From: REEB95 sp035632055
Lineage (GTDB): Bacteria > Pseudomonadota > Alphaproteobacteria > ATCC43930 > CGMCC-115725
NCBI GenBank assembly: GCA_035632055.1
Contig: DASQHO010000080.1
Location: 1-27,416 of the forward strand
Direction of reading: 5' to 3'
Length of the DNA: 27,416 nucleotides
Both the position numbers and the translations under genes were made by a program. The notes beneath the pieces were generated by a model. It did not search any database. It saw nothing but the letters and a program-made list of their open reading frames with translations, and had not been told where the DNA came from. Of this stretch, positions 7,668-15,893 are shown one piece after another. Position 1 is the first letter of the stretch; every line of letters starts with the position of its first letter.

Positions 7668-8261
7668 TCAGCCTTTCTGCTGATACGCCGTGCCCCAGCC
7701 CCACGCGCCGGAGCCGAAGCCGCGCGCCACCACCCGCTCGCGATAGATATCGGCGACGACATTGCCGTCGCCAGCAAGCAGCGCCTTGGTCGCGCACATC
7801 TCGGCGCACAAAGGCAACTTGCCTTCGGCGATGCGATTGCGGCCGTAGCCGCCGTCGGACACCGACTTGTAGTCGACGTTGTCCGGTCCGCCGCCGCAGA
7901 AGGTGCACTTGTCCATCTTGCCGCGGCCGCCGAAATTGCTCGCCTGCGGATACTGCGGCGCACCGAACGGGCACGCATAGAAGCAGTAGCCGCAGCCGAT
8001 GCAGAGGTCCTTCGAATGCAGCACCAGCCCCTGCTCGGTCTGATAGAAGCAATCGACGGGACAGACCGCCATGCATGGCGGGTCGGAACAATGCATGCAG
8101 GCGACCGAGATCGAGCGCTCGCCGGGTTGGCCGTCGTTCAGCGTAACGACGCGGCGACGGTTGACGCCCCAGGGCACGCCGTTCTCGTTCTTGCACGCCG
8201 TGACACAGGCGTTGCACTCGATGCAGCGCTCGGCATCACAAAGGAATTTCATTCGCGCCAT
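7668..8261 (-). CDS. Formate dehydrogenase iron-sulfur (beta) subunit
   Basis: A 197-aa ferredoxin-type subunit predicted to hold four [4Fe-4S] clusters and wire the molybdenum site to cytochrome b. Cysteine groups appear in order: CIECNACVTAC (about 13-23), CMHCSDPPCMAVCPVDC (about 55-71), CIGCGYCFYAC (about 87-97), and a split fourth site, KCTFC with LCAEMC. At 197 residues it is about 100 shorter than E. coli FdnH and has no C-terminal transmembrane helix, as in the short form of Epsilon- and many Alphaproteobacteria. The start ATG has GAGGAG about 7 bases upstream, overlapping the end of the catalytic gene. It has no signal peptide of its own and is presumably exported with the Tat-bearing catalytic subunit. 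Confidence 0.95.
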   Translation of the reverse strand: MARMKFLCDAERCIECNACVTACKNENGVPWGVNRRRVVTLNDGQPGERSISVACMHCSDPPCMAVCPVDCFYQTEQGLVLHSKDLCIGCGYCFYACPFGAPQYPQASNFGGRGKMDKCTFCGGGPDNVDYKSVSDGGYGRNRIAEGKLPLCAEMCATKALLAGDGNVVADIYRERVVARGFGSGAWGWGTAYQQKG

Positions 8262-8272
8262 GGCCCCGCTCC

Positions 8273-11161
8273 TCAGGCTTTCTCAATACGGCAGAGGGTC
8301 ACTTTGGTCTCTTGCATCTGGGTGACCGAGTCATAGCCGTAGGTCTGCGCTGTATTCGTCGATTCGCCGAGGACGTAGGGATCGGCGCCCTTCGGGTATT
8401 TGCCCCTGAGATCCTTGCCTTCGAAATGGCCGCCGAAATGGAACGGCATGAAGGCGACGCCCGGGCCGACACGGTCTATAACCTTGGCCGCGACCTTCAC
8501 CTTGCCGCCTTCGGGGCCGTAGACCCAGACTTGATCGCCGTTCTTGACGCCGGCGTTGTTGGCGTCGCGCGGATTGATCTCAACGAACATTTCTTGCTGC
8601 AACTCGGCGAGCCACGGATTCGAACGCGTCTCGTCGCCGCCGCCTTCGTATTCGACCAGCCGTCCCGATGTCAGAATGGTCGGGAACTGCTTGGAGAAGT
8701 CGTGCTCCTGGATCGACTGATAGAGCGTCGGCAGACGCCACGCCGACGCTACGTCCTTGTACGTCGGATAGTCCGCCACGAGATCGCGCCGCGGCGTATA
8801 GAGCGGCTCGCGATGGATCGGCACCGGATCAGGGAATTCCCAGACCACCGTGCGCGCCTTGGCGTTGCCGTAGGGGCAGCAGCCGTGCTTGATGGCGACG
8901 CGCTGGATGCCGCCCGAGAGATCGGTCTTCCAATTGACCGCGGCGATGTTGTTGCCGCCGACCTTCTGGATCGCCGCCATTTCATCCGGCGTTAGATCCT
9001 TGTCCCAGCCCAGCTTTTGCAGCATGGCCATGGTGAATTCGGGATAGCCGTCCTTGATGTCGGAATCGACCGGATAGGAACCCTCGGCCAGCAAGTTGAC
9101 GCCATTGCGTTCGACGCCAAAACGGGCGCGGAAGCCCATGCCGCCTTTGGCCACCGGGATGGAGGTGTCGTAAAGCACGTGGCTGCCCGGATGCTTCAAT
9201 TCGGGCGTACCCCAGCATGGCCACGGCATGCCATAGAAGTCACCGTCGCACGGTCCACCAACGGCACGCAGCGTCACCTTGTCAAAGGTGTGCTGGTTGG
9301 CCATGTGCGTCCGCAAGCGCTCGGGCGATTGACCGGTATAGCCGATGCTCCATGAGCCGCGATTGAACTCGCGCGTGATATCCTCGACCAGGGGCTGGTC
9401 ACCGTCGACTTTGATGTGCTTGAACATCTCCTTTTCGAAACCGAACTTCTTGGCGAACAGATAGACGATCTGGTCGTCAGGCTTCGCTTCGAACAGCGGC
9501 TCGATAACCTTCTCCCGCCATTGCAGGGACCGGTTCGAGGCGGTGACCGAGCCGTAATGCTCGAACTGCGTCGACGCCGGCAGCAGGTACACGCCGTCCT
9601 TGCGGTCAGAGAGCACCGCCGACACTGTCGGATGCGGATCGACGATCACCAGCATGTCGAGCTTTTCCATCGCCTTTTTCATGTCGGGCAGCCGCGTCTG
9701 CGAGTTCGGCGCGTGACCCCAGAAAATATGGGCGCGGATCGGGTTCGGCTGGTCGATGTGCTCCTTGGGTTCGAGCACGCCATCGAACCAGCGGGATTCG
9801 GTGATGCCCTTCGTCTCCATCAACTTCTTGGAGGCGAAGCGCTTCTGCAAATAGTCGTAGTCGACGTCCCAGACGCGCGCCCAATGACGCCACGAACCTT
9901 CGGCGAGGCCGTAATAGGCGGGAAGTGAATCCGGCAGCGGGCCCAAGTCGGTCGCGCCCTGGACATTGTCGTGGCCGCGGAAAATGTTGGCCCCGCCGCC
10001 GGACACGCCGATATTTCCGAGCGCAAGCTGCAGCGTACAGTAGGCGCGAATGTTGTTGTTGCCGCTGCTGTGCTGCGTGCCGCCCATGCACCAGATCAAC
10101 GTACTCGGCCGGTTCTTGGCGAGCAGGCTGGCGATCCGCTTGACCTGGGCCTCGGGAACACCGGTGACGCGCTCGACCTCCTTCGGATTCCATTTCGCGA
10201 CTTCGGTGCGCGACTGATCCATGCCGTAGACGCGCGCCTTGATGTATGCCGTGTCCTCCCACTTGTTCTGGAAGATGTGCCAGAGGATGCCCCAGACCAG
10301 CGCCACGTCGGTGCCGGGGCGGAAGCGCACATATTCGTCGGCATGCGCCGCCGTACGGGTGAAGCGCGGATCGCAGACGATCAGCGGCGCGCTGTTCTGT
10401 TCCTTGGCACTGAGGATATGGACCAGCGACACCGGGTGCGCCTGGGCGGCGTTCGAGCCGATGAAGATCATCGCCCGCGTCTTGCGCATGTCGTTGTAGC
10501 TGTTGGTCATCGCGCCGTAGCCCCAGGTATTGGCGACGCCGGCGACGGTGGTCGAATGACAGATGCGGGCCTGGTTGTCGTTGTTGTTGGTGCCCCAGAA
10601 CGCCGCGAATTTACGCAGTATATAGGCGCCTTCGTTCGAGTGCTTTGAGCCGCCCATCCAATAGACGGAATCGGGACCGGACTCCTGGCGAATCTTCAGC
10701 AGCGCGTCGCCGACTTCGTTGATCGCCTGATCCCAGCTGATGCGCGTCCACTGACCGCCTGCGAGCTTCATCGGATATTTCAGGCGGCGCTCGCCGATCG
10801 CGTGATCGCGCACGGCAGCGCCTTTGGCGCAATGGCCACCGAGGCTGAACGGGCTGTCGAAACCTGGCTCCTGGCGCGTCCACACGCCGTTCTCCACCGT
10901 CGCCATCACGGTGCACCCGACCGAGCAGTGCGTGCAGACGGTCTTCACCTGTTTGATCGCCGTAGCAGCCGCCTGGGCCTGCGCCTTTTGCACCATGCCG
11001 CCGCCGGTCGCGAGGACCGCGCCCACGCCGCCGACCGCCAAACCGGAGCGACGCAGGAATTGCCGCCGGTCGAGCGCGATGCCGGCGATGCCCGTCATGC
11101 GCACGGCCGGCGACCCCCGCTCTGTCTTGGTCGCCGTCGTACCCGTCTTCTTGATCAACAT
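8273..11161 (-). CDS. Formate dehydrogenase catalytic (alpha) subunit, cysteine type
   Basis: A 962-aa molybdenum (or tungsten) bis-MGD enzyme oxidising formate to CO2. A Tat signal lies at residues 31-63 (DRRQFLRRSG, then a hydrophobic stretch), so the active site faces the periplasm. The N-terminal [4Fe-4S] cluster is bound by Cys76, Cys79, Cys83 and Cys111. The metal ligand is Cys201 in RICHSTTV followed by the family His202, so this is not a selenoprotein and has no internal TGA. The C-terminal molybdopterin-dinucleotide domain begins near FPTILTSGRLVEYEGGGDETRSN. Downstream genes encode its partners at 11- and 8-base spacing; upstream lie the small Tat protein and the TorD-like chaperone. 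It resembles the membrane-linked Fdh3 type of methylotrophs rather than soluble NAD-linked FdsA. Confidence 0.96.
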   Translation of the reverse strand: MLIKKTGTTATKTERGSPAVRMTGIAGIALDRRQFLRRSGLAVGGVGAVLATGGGMVQKAQAQAAATAIKQVKTVCTHCSVGCTVMATVENGVWTRQEPGFDSPFSLGGHCAKGAAVRDHAIGERRLKYPMKLAGGQWTRISWDQAINEVGDALLKIRQESGPDSVYWMGGSKHSNEGAYILRKFAAFWGTNNNDNQARICHSTTVAGVANTWGYGAMTNSYNDMRKTRAMIFIGSNAAQAHPVSLVHILSAKEQNSAPLIVCDPRFTRTAAHADEYVRFRPGTDVALVWGILWHIFQNKWEDTAYIKARVYGMDQSRTEVAKWNPKEVERVTGVPEAQVKRIASLLAKNRPSTLIWCMGGTQHSSGNNNIRAYCTLQLALGNIGVSGGGANIFRGHDNVQGATDLGPLPDSLPAYYGLAEGSWRHWARVWDVDYDYLQKRFASKKLMETKGITESRWFDGVLEPKEHIDQPNPIRAHIFWGHAPNSQTRLPDMKKAMEKLDMLVIVDPHPTVSAVLSDRKDGVYLLPASTQFEHYGSVTASNRSLQWREKVIEPLFEAKPDDQIVYLFAKKFGFEKEMFKHIKVDGDQPLVEDITREFNRGSWSIGYTGQSPERLRTHMANQHTFDKVTLRAVGGPCDGDFYGMPWPCWGTPELKHPGSHVLYDTSIPVAKGGMGFRARFGVERNGVNLLAEGSYPVDSDIKDGYPEFTMAMLQKLGWDKDLTPDEMAAIQKVGGNNIAAVNWKTDLSGGIQRVAIKHGCCPYGNAKARTVVWEFPDPVPIHREPLYTPRRDLVADYPTYKDVASAWRLPTLYQSIQEHDFSKQFPTILTSGRLVEYEGGGDETRSNPWLAELQQEMFVEINPRDANNAGVKNGDQVWVYGPEGGKVKVAAKVIDRVGPGVAFMPFHFGGHFEGKDLRGKYPKGADPYVLGESTNTAQTYGYDSVTQMQETKVTLCRIEKA

Positions 11162-11203
11162 GTGCGTTCTCCCGAGTCCGGTTGCGGTCGTGTCGCTGTC
11201 GGC

Positions 11204-11395
11204 TCAGCTCCGCGCCGTCTCGTAGTACTTGCGGATGTGTTCGGTCTCGCGATAGCCGGGGGTTTTCGCCTGCGGTTCGTCGGCTGCCGCGGGCCTGCCC
11301 GCGGCCAGCGTCGCAGCACCGGCCACCGATCCCAATCCGACGAGCTTCAAAAACTCGCGGCGCTTGGCGGTGGGCTTATCGGAACGGTCTGACAT
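11204..11395 (-). CDS. Formate dehydrogenase region small Tat-target protein
   Basis: A 63-aa protein of the short 'formate dehydrogenase region TAT target' family (TIGR02811-like). A twin-arginine motif KRREFLKLVGLG at residues 11-22 is followed by a hydrophobic, alanine-rich stretch and AADEP. The mature tail is only about 24 residues (YRETEHIRKYYETARS), ending in the characteristic EHIRKYYETAR. It sits between the chaperone and catalytic genes with spacings of 20 and 42 bases, its standard position. Its role is unknown; it may be a small subunit or help assemble the complex during Tat export. ATG 11395-11393 gives the expected family length. Confidence 0.9.
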   Translation of the reverse strand: MSDRSDKPTAKRREFLKLVGLGSVAGAATLAAGRPAAADEPQAKTPGYRETEHIRKYYETARS

Positions 11396-11415
11396 GACGG
11401 TTCTCCCTCGAAAAT

Positions 11416-12051
11416 TCAGGCGATCGCGAAGGCGGTTTGCTCGATGTGAATAAAAAGCCGGCCGACGCGGCCAACGTCCGCGTACAGCGCTGCGGATTGC
11501 GACGCTTCCAGATCGTGGAAGAAGCGCGGCGCCCATGGCGCGACGAAGCCGTCGAAAAATTCCCGCTGCTGCGCAACCGATACCGGCGCGCCGAATGTGC
11601 CGGCGATCAGACCGGCCATCACCTCGCACAGCGCCGCGATATGGTCTTCGGGCTCCTTGACGGCGGCGGCCCGTTCGATGCCGAGCTTGGCGAGCACGCC
11701 GCGCAAATCGGCGAGCGGTTTCTCGTGCAAAAATCCGGTTAGATAATACGAGGCATACGGCAACAACTCGCCGCGGCCGAGGCCGATGAAGAGGTCATGA
11801 TATTCGCGCGCCACGGCTCCGGTGGTTGTCGCGCCGGCTCGGCGCGCCAAGTTGCGAACCGCCGCGCCGAGCTCGCTGTCGTCGCCGGAGAGCCGCGCCA
11901 AAGCGTCGAGCAATGCGGCATCAGGCGGTGCCACCAGGATGCGTGCCAGCATGCCGTAGAATTCGGCACGCATCTGCTCTTCTTCCGGAATCTGTACCGG
12001 GAATTCACTGCTTGGACTGGTTGTGCCGCTTATGGCGCGGGCACCGTCCAT
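11416..12051 (-). CDS. TorD/DmsD-family molybdoenzyme chaperone
   Basis: A 211-aa cytoplasmic all-helical chaperone. The family binds the Tat signal of a molybdoenzyme and delays export until cofactor insertion. Family marks: EYHDLFIGLGRGELLPYASYYL (about 82-103) and EPEDHIAALCEVMAGL (about 132-147), matching the core PxxSxY and EPxDH motifs. The specific client is inferred to be the formate dehydrogenase two genes downstream. The first 26 residues are poorly conserved; ATG 12051 has GGGAG about 10 bases upstream, and an internal Met27 is also possible. A gap of 100 bases upstream, AT-rich, suggests a promoter for the structural genes. Confidence 0.92.
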   Translation of the reverse strand: MDGARAISGTTSPSSEFPVQIPEEEQMRAEFYGMLARILVAPPDAALLDALARLSGDDSELGAAVRNLARRAGATTTGAVAREYHDLFIGLGRGELLPYASYYLTGFLHEKPLADLRGVLAKLGIERAAAVKEPEDHIAALCEVMAGLIAGTFGAPVSVAQQREFFDGFVAPWAPRFFHDLEASQSAALYADVGRVGRLFIHIEQTAFAIA

Positions 12052-12151
12052 CGCGCGTTTTCTCCCTTAGGCGCCGCTCCCGATAACCTGAGCGGTTCTG
12101 ATTTTGGGCCGCCTGTAAACAATGTAGCCTAATACAACTTTTTGTAACCGT
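12052..12151 (-). promoter_or_regulatory. AT-rich leader of the formate dehydrogenase structural operon
   Basis: The only sizeable gap in this minus-strand run. It is AT-rich at 12113-12146 against GC-rich surroundings. It holds an inverted repeat TACAA-CTTT-TTGTA (12133-12146) and a 6-bp hairpin CCGCTC/GAGCGG (12074-12095) in the presumed 5' leader of the chaperone gene. A weak promoter pair could be drawn on the minus strand (TTACAA, about 15 bases, TACATT), but no strong hexamers are present. No FNR box was found here. A promoter is likely from composition; its exact position is not supported. Confidence 0.35.
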
Positions 12152-12661
12152 CTATGGCAGGTCGCTTTCTGGTTGCACGGAATCGCTGCTGTCATTTGCA
12201 ACCGGCGTCGGTGATTTTTCGATCGCCGGTGGCGCATCGTCGGCCGCCACGCTCGCTGCTGACACGGCACTTTGCGGCGCGTCGGACATTGCTGGTTCTT
12301 CCTTGCCGGTCAGGCCCTTAAGCACGCGGTAGACCGTGCGCACCACTGCAGTGCTTTTGAAGACAGCGGCAAAGTCTTCGCCGTATTCCACCAGCCCATC
12401 GAGGTTGGCGAAAACCGGATCGCTGCGCCAAAGCTTCTGCAGCGCGGCGTTGCGCGTGACCTCGGGCACACCTGGCTGCATGAAAATTCTGTAATCTGAC
12501 TCCGCGGTAAGGGATTCGACCGGCGGCAGCGTTTCCGGCGGCGTTTCAACCGACGGCGTGGCCGCGACCGCACTCGCCGGCGCGGTGTCCGGCGGCTGCG
12601 GCAGACGCGCGCCCCGCTTCAACCGGGACCATCGCGCCAAAAAATCGGCAGGCTCAGCCAT
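12152..12661 (-). CDS. DUF3306 domain protein
   Basis: A 169-aa cytoplasmic protein of a family found almost only beside formate dehydrogenases. The domain occupies about residues 5-118: FLARWSRLKRG at the start, then FMQPGVPEVTRNAALQKLW and SDPVFANLDGLVEYGEDF, a strong match to DUF3306. Two linkers rich in alanine, proline and serine (about 20-50 and 123-169) look disordered. It overlaps the DUF3305 gene by 8 bases, so the two are translationally coupled and probably work together. The biochemical role is unknown. Assembly or maturation of the formate dehydrogenase is inferred from conserved neighbourhood. Confidence 0.9.
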   Translation of the reverse strand: MAEPADFLARWSRLKRGARLPQPPDTAPASAVAATPSVETPPETLPPVESLTAESDYRIFMQPGVPEVTRNAALQKLWRSDPVFANLDGLVEYGEDFAAVFKSTAVVRTVYRVLKGLTGKEEPAMSDAPQSAVSAASVAADDAPPAIEKSPTPVANDSSDSVQPESDLP

Positions 12662-13187
12662 AATCGTCCTTCACCCGCTGCGCGCGCAGGAGCGGTGTGC
12701 GCTGCCGCTTCTTGAACGGCACGTCGACGTGATAGGCCAACACGTAACTTTGCAGCAGGCTGAGCACCGGCTCCGGCATCGCAATGCCGTCGGCGGCGAC
12801 GTCGCCGCCGTCGAGGTAATCCTGCGTCTCGGTGTGACATACAGTGACGCGGAACGGCTCAGGCATTCCGTCCGGCATGCTCGCCTCCGAACGCCAGAGC
12901 ACGTAGACGAGTGGCGGTTGCTGCGACAGGTTGAGAAGATAGTCCTGAGTCTCGTCAGCGAAGAACTCGAGATCGAGCGTCGCCAAGTGATACCAAGCCC
13001 AACCGTCGCCCTCGCGCAACAGGTTCGGCTGCATCACCGCCGGCGCACCCGGAATAACTGCGACCGGCTTCCATTGCCATTCCTGCCAAGGATGCGCGAT
13101 CCGGCGCCGTTCAAAGACGACGCCCAGCGGAATAACTGTCTTGCGTGCCGGCACCGCGCCGGCAGGTTCCGGCAAGGGCTCGTTCAT
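12654..13187 (-). CDS. DUF3305 domain protein
   Basis: A 177-aa cytoplasmic protein. Recognisable family stretches are IPLGVVFERRRIAHPWQEW (about 20-38, usual text 'pvgvvvERR...npWqdw'), WAWYHLATLDLEFFADET and YLLNLSQQPPLVYVLWR, then a C-terminal FKKRQRTPLLR. There is no signal peptide. It begins in an ATGA overlap with the exported 83-aa gene and overlaps DUF3306 at its end, so the three form one coupled unit. DUF3305 and DUF3306 are reliable markers of membrane-type formate dehydrogenase loci; their activity has not been established to my knowledge. Confidence 0.9.
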   Translation of the reverse strand: MNEPLPEPAGAVPARKTVIPLGVVFERRRIAHPWQEWQWKPVAVIPGAPAVMQPNLLREGDGWAWYHLATLDLEFFADETQDYLLNLSQQPPLVYVLWRSEASMPDGMPEPFRVTVCHTETQDYLDGGDVAADGIAMPEPVLSLLQSYVLAYHVDVPFKKRQRTPLLRAQRVKDDYG

Positions 13188-13435
13188 TCACCGATCATCA
13201 TACGGGCATCCCGGAGGAGTTCAATCGCCTCCGCCTGCTGCACCGCATCACCGCCGCACATTGGCTCGGCTTTTGCGATGAGCTCGCCGGCGGTTGCGGT
13301 GGCCTGAGGGCCGATCGTGCTCACCTTGAATTTGCCGGTGGTATCCTTGAACGCTTGGGCGCAATCTTCGGCCGCAAGCGCCGGAGTGGCCGCAAACGCG
13401 AGCAGCGCGAGGACGGCCAAGATTCGATGGGTCAC
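13184..13435 (-). CDS. Small exported two-cysteine protein of the formate dehydrogenase locus
   Basis: An 83-aa protein starting at GTG 13435-13433, with AAAGGAA upstream. Residues 1-21 are a clear signal peptide (ILAVLALLAFAATPALA). The 62-residue mature part has exactly two cysteines (Cys25, Cys60), which could form one disulfide in the periplasm, and ends in a helix (QQAEAIELLRDARMMIGE). Its stop overlaps the DUF3305 start as ATGA. It is the first gene of the minus-strand formate dehydrogenase run and lies directly downstream of the FixK/FNR-type box. I do not recognise the family; longer frames upstream are unlikely. Confidence 0.75.
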   Translation of the reverse strand: MTHRILAVLALLAFAATPALAAEDCAQAFKDTTGKFKVSTIGPQATATAGELIAKAEPMCGGDAVQQAEAIELLRDARMMIGE

Positions 13436-13541
13436 GGTAAGGTTCCTTTCAGTCGATTGCGCGGGACCGTCAGCCGCCACCGCGGCGGCACGGCTGTTCC
13501 CGGGCTTCTCCTCCTGAATAGCCCCGGCGCCACGGCGGGCG

Positions 13542-13555
13542 CTGATCTAGATCAA
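13542..13555. promoter_or_regulatory. FixK/FNR-family operator in divergent promoter
   Basis: The site reads CTGAT-CTAG-ATCAA on the plus strand, differing from the consensus TTGAT-N4-ATCAA at one base. Its centre is 13548.5. On the minus strand a -10-like TATTCA lies at 13520-13515, almost exactly where a class II site (centre -41.5) would put it, with transcription starting near 13507 toward the 83-aa/DUF3305/DUF3306 genes. The plus-strand 4Fe-4S gene begins about 53 bases from the centre, so it could also be controlled. Oxygen-responsive regulation by FixK, FNR or Nnr-type protein is inferred. Confidence 0.75.
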
Positions 13556-13601
13556 GGCCATCCGCGACGCCGGGCGATGGCGGCCATCCGGGGCTGAACC
13601 C

Positions 13602-15620
13602 ATGGAAATCGGCGGCAAGCGGGTCGTGCTTTGCTATTGCGAAAGCACAATGCCGCTCGACGGCAAGGCCACGGCGCGCGCCTGCGGCGCCGCCAGTGCG
13701 AGCGCCGTCAGCCGCCACCTCTGCCGCACCGAACTCGATGGGCTATTGAAGGCCGCGAAGAACGGCAAGCCGCTGGTGGTTGCTTGCACCCAGGAAGAGC
13801 CACTCTTCGCCGAAGCGCTCGCCGACGCTGGCGTTGGCGCCAGCTATGTCAACATCCGCGAGCGCGCCTTGTGGTCGGACGAAGCGGCGCAAGCGCTGCC
13901 CAAGGTCGCGGCACTGCTGGCCGAAGCGGCGCTCGATGCGCCGCCGGTGCCGGCGCTGACGCTCAAGTCCAACGGGCAGTGCCTCGTCTATGGCCATGAC
14001 GAGACGGCGCTGGCGGCGGCGCTGCAGCTCGCCGACCGGCTCGACGTCACACTGCTGCTGTCGAAGCCGACGGACATCGTGCCGCCGGGCGTCGTCAAGG
14101 TGCCGATCTATCGCGGCACGATTGCCGCGGCCAAGGGCCATCTCGGCGCGTTCGAAATCGTCGTCGATGATTATGCTGCGGCCATTCCGTCGTCGCGATC
14201 AACGCTCGGCTTCGAATCGCCGCGCAACGGCGCCAAGACCCGCTGCGACCTGATTCTTGACCTCAGCGGCGGCACGCCGCTGTTCGCCGGCGGCGAGCGG
14301 CGCGACGGCTATCTGCGGCCCGATCCCAAGAATCCTGCCGCGGTGCAAGCCGCTTTGTTCGCACTTACCAACCTGGTCGGCGAGTTCGAAAAGCCGCGTT
14401 ACGTCGATTTCCACGCCGAGCTGTGCGCGCATTCGCGCTCGCAGAAGACTGGCTGCACGCGCTGTCTCGACGTCTGTCCAACGGCTGCGATCGCTCCGGC
14501 TGGCGATAGCGTCGTCATCGACGCCTATATCTGCGGCGGCTGCGGCGCTTGTCACAGCGTTTGTCCGACCGGCGCGGCGGCCTATGCCATGCCACCGGTC
14601 GATTTTCTGGCGACGCGGCTGCGAACTCTCCTTTCCGCTTTTGCCGAGGCTGGCGGCGCGAAGCCGGCGTTGCTGGTGCACGATCCGCGCAAAGCCGCCG
14701 AGTTGATCGATGCCATGGCGCGGTTCGGCAAAGGCCTGCCGGCACGGGTCATCCCGTTCGCCGTCAACGAGACAACGCAGATTGGCTTCGAGTTCCTGGC
14801 ACTGGCCTTCGCCTATGGTGCGGCGCAGGTCGCAGTGCTCGTTCATCCCGAAAAGCGCGACGAACTGACGGCGCTCGCGGGCCAATTTGGGCTCGCCGAG
14901 AGCGTGCTGCAAGGTCTCGGCTACGGCAGCGGGCGGCTCCATGTGCTGGTGGAAGCCGATCCGGATGCGGTTGAAGCCGCGCTCTATGGTATGCCGGATG
15001 TCCCGGCAATTACCGGCGGCCGTTTCCTGCCGCTCGGCGAAAAGCGTGGCCTGACGCGGCTTGCGCTGGCACATCTGCACGCGAACGCACCGCAGCCGCG
15101 CGACATCTTGCCGTTGCCGCCAGGTGCGTCCTTCGGCGCCGTCGAAATCAGGGCCGACGGCTGCACCTTGTGCCTCGCCTGCGTCGGCGCTTGCCCGACA
15201 GGCGCGCTGCTCGACAATCCGGACCTGCCGCAACTGCGCTTCCAGGAAGACGCCTGCGTCCAGTGCGGCTTGTGCAAGGTCACTTGCCCGGAAAAAGTCG
15301 TCAGCCTGACGCCGCGGCTCAACTTCACCGGAACCGGGGCCAGCGGCGTCGTGCTCAAGGAAGAACCGCCGTTCAACTGCATCAATTGCGGCAAACCGTT
15401 CGGCACACGCAGCTCAATCGAACGCATCATCGCGCAGCTCGCCGGCAAGCACTCGATGTTCCGCGACGAGCAGCGCACGCGGCTTATCCAGATGTGCGAA
15501 GACTGCCGCGTCATCGTTCAGATCAAGGATCGCTCGGGCGATCCGTTTGCGAGCAAGCCACGGCCGAAACCACGCACGACCGACGACTATCTGCGCGAGC
15601 GTGGTGAAAACGACAACTAG
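13602..15620 (+). CDS. Multi-cluster 4Fe-4S protein of formate dehydrogenase loci
   Basis: A 672-aa protein with no signal peptide or membrane helix, so cytoplasmic. Two ferredoxin pairs are visible. The first is CTRCLDVCPTAA with CGGCGACHSVCPTGA (about 285-330). The second is CTLCLACVGACPTGA with CVQCGLCKVTCPEK (about 523-570), so four [4Fe-4S] clusters are predicted. A C-terminal CINCGKPFG and MCEDCR form a likely zinc-ribbon. The N-terminal 280 residues start with VVLCYCES and have a Rossmann-like look. The protein is a regular companion of membrane formate dehydrogenases, and a role in electron supply or cofactor assembly is inferred. It is divergent from DUF3305/3306 across the FixK-type box, and converges with the 86-aa gene 4 bases from its stop. 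Confidence 0.9.
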   Translation: MEIGGKRVVLCYCESTMPLDGKATARACGAASASAVSRHLCRTELDGLLKAAKNGKPLVVACTQEEPLFAEALADAGVGASYVNIRERALWSDEAAQALPKVAALLAEAALDAPPVPALTLKSNGQCLVYGHDETALAAALQLADRLDVTLLLSKPTDIVPPGVVKVPIYRGTIAAAKGHLGAFEIVVDDYAAAIPSSRSTLGFESPRNGAKTRCDLILDLSGGTPLFAGGERRDGYLRPDPKNPAAVQAALFALTNLVGEFEKPRYVDFHAELCAHSRSQKTGCTRCLDVCPTAAIAPAGDSVVIDAYICGGCGACHSVCPTGAAAYAMPPVDFLATRLRTLLSAFAEAGGAKPALLVHDPRKAAELIDAMARFGKGLPARVIPFAVNETTQIGFEFLALAFAYGAAQVAVLVHPEKRDELTALAGQFGLAESVLQGLGYGSGRLHVLVEADPDAVEAALYGMPDVPAITGGRFLPLGEKRGLTRLALAHLHANAPQPRDILPLPPGASFGAVEIRADGCTLCLACVGACPTGALLDNPDLPQLRFQEDACVQCGLCKVTCPEKVVSLTPRLNFTGTGASGVVLKEEPPFNCINCGKPFGTRSSIERIIAQLAGKHSMFRDEQRTRLIQMCEDCRVIVQIKDRSGDPFASKPRPKPRTTDDYLRERGENDN

Positions 15621-15624
15621 CCGT

Positions 15625-15885
15625 TCAGCGCTCGCCATTTGCCTGCGCCGTACATGATGACGCGACATTGTCGAGAAATCGGCGCGCGGCATCGGCCGGC
15701 AACGCGCCTTGGTCGCGCGCCTTTTCAATCGCAGCGGTCTGCTGTTCGATGCAGGCGGCGACGGCGGGATTTTCGCGGTTGTCGAGATAGATCAGCCACG
15801 CGATGAGGCCGAGCGCGATCGCGGCGACCGCGGCGGCCACTGTCCGTGCGGCGGACCCGTCGAGACGCGAGGCGCCCGACCGCAT
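15625..15885 (-). CDS. Small single-pass membrane protein with two cysteines
   Basis: An 86-aa protein I do not recognise. One membrane helix (about 15-34, VAAAVAAIALGLIAWLIYL) follows a short basic N-terminus, so the C-terminal 50 residues are probably periplasmic. They contain two cysteines (Cys45, Cys78), spaced much as in the exported 83-aa protein of the same locus. The gene starts 8 bases after the DUF6352 stop on the same strand, so it is the last gene of a three-gene operon. Its stop almost touches that of the convergent 4Fe-4S gene. A formate dehydrogenase-linked role is suggested only by position. Confidence 0.7.
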   Translation of the reverse strand: MRSGASRLDGSAARTVAAAVAAIALGLIAWLIYLDNRENPAVAACIEQQTAAIEKARDQGALPADAARRFLDNVASSCTAQANGER

Positions 15886-15893
15886 GACGCGCC

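Noticed and set aside
6568..8217. 549-aa version of the cytochrome b gene
   Set aside because: Its first 186 residues overlap the iron-sulfur subunit out of frame and are compositionally shadow-like. The real start is ATG 7659.
8273..11161. Selenocysteine in the formate dehydrogenase
   Set aside because: The metal-ligand position is cysteine (Cys201), and the frame has no internal TGA.
14199..15233. Long opposite-strand open frame (344 aa)
   Set aside because: It is antisense to the 4Fe-4S gene, whose cysteine motifs are clear. The frame is arginine-rich and resembles no family, as expected of a GC-rich shadow.
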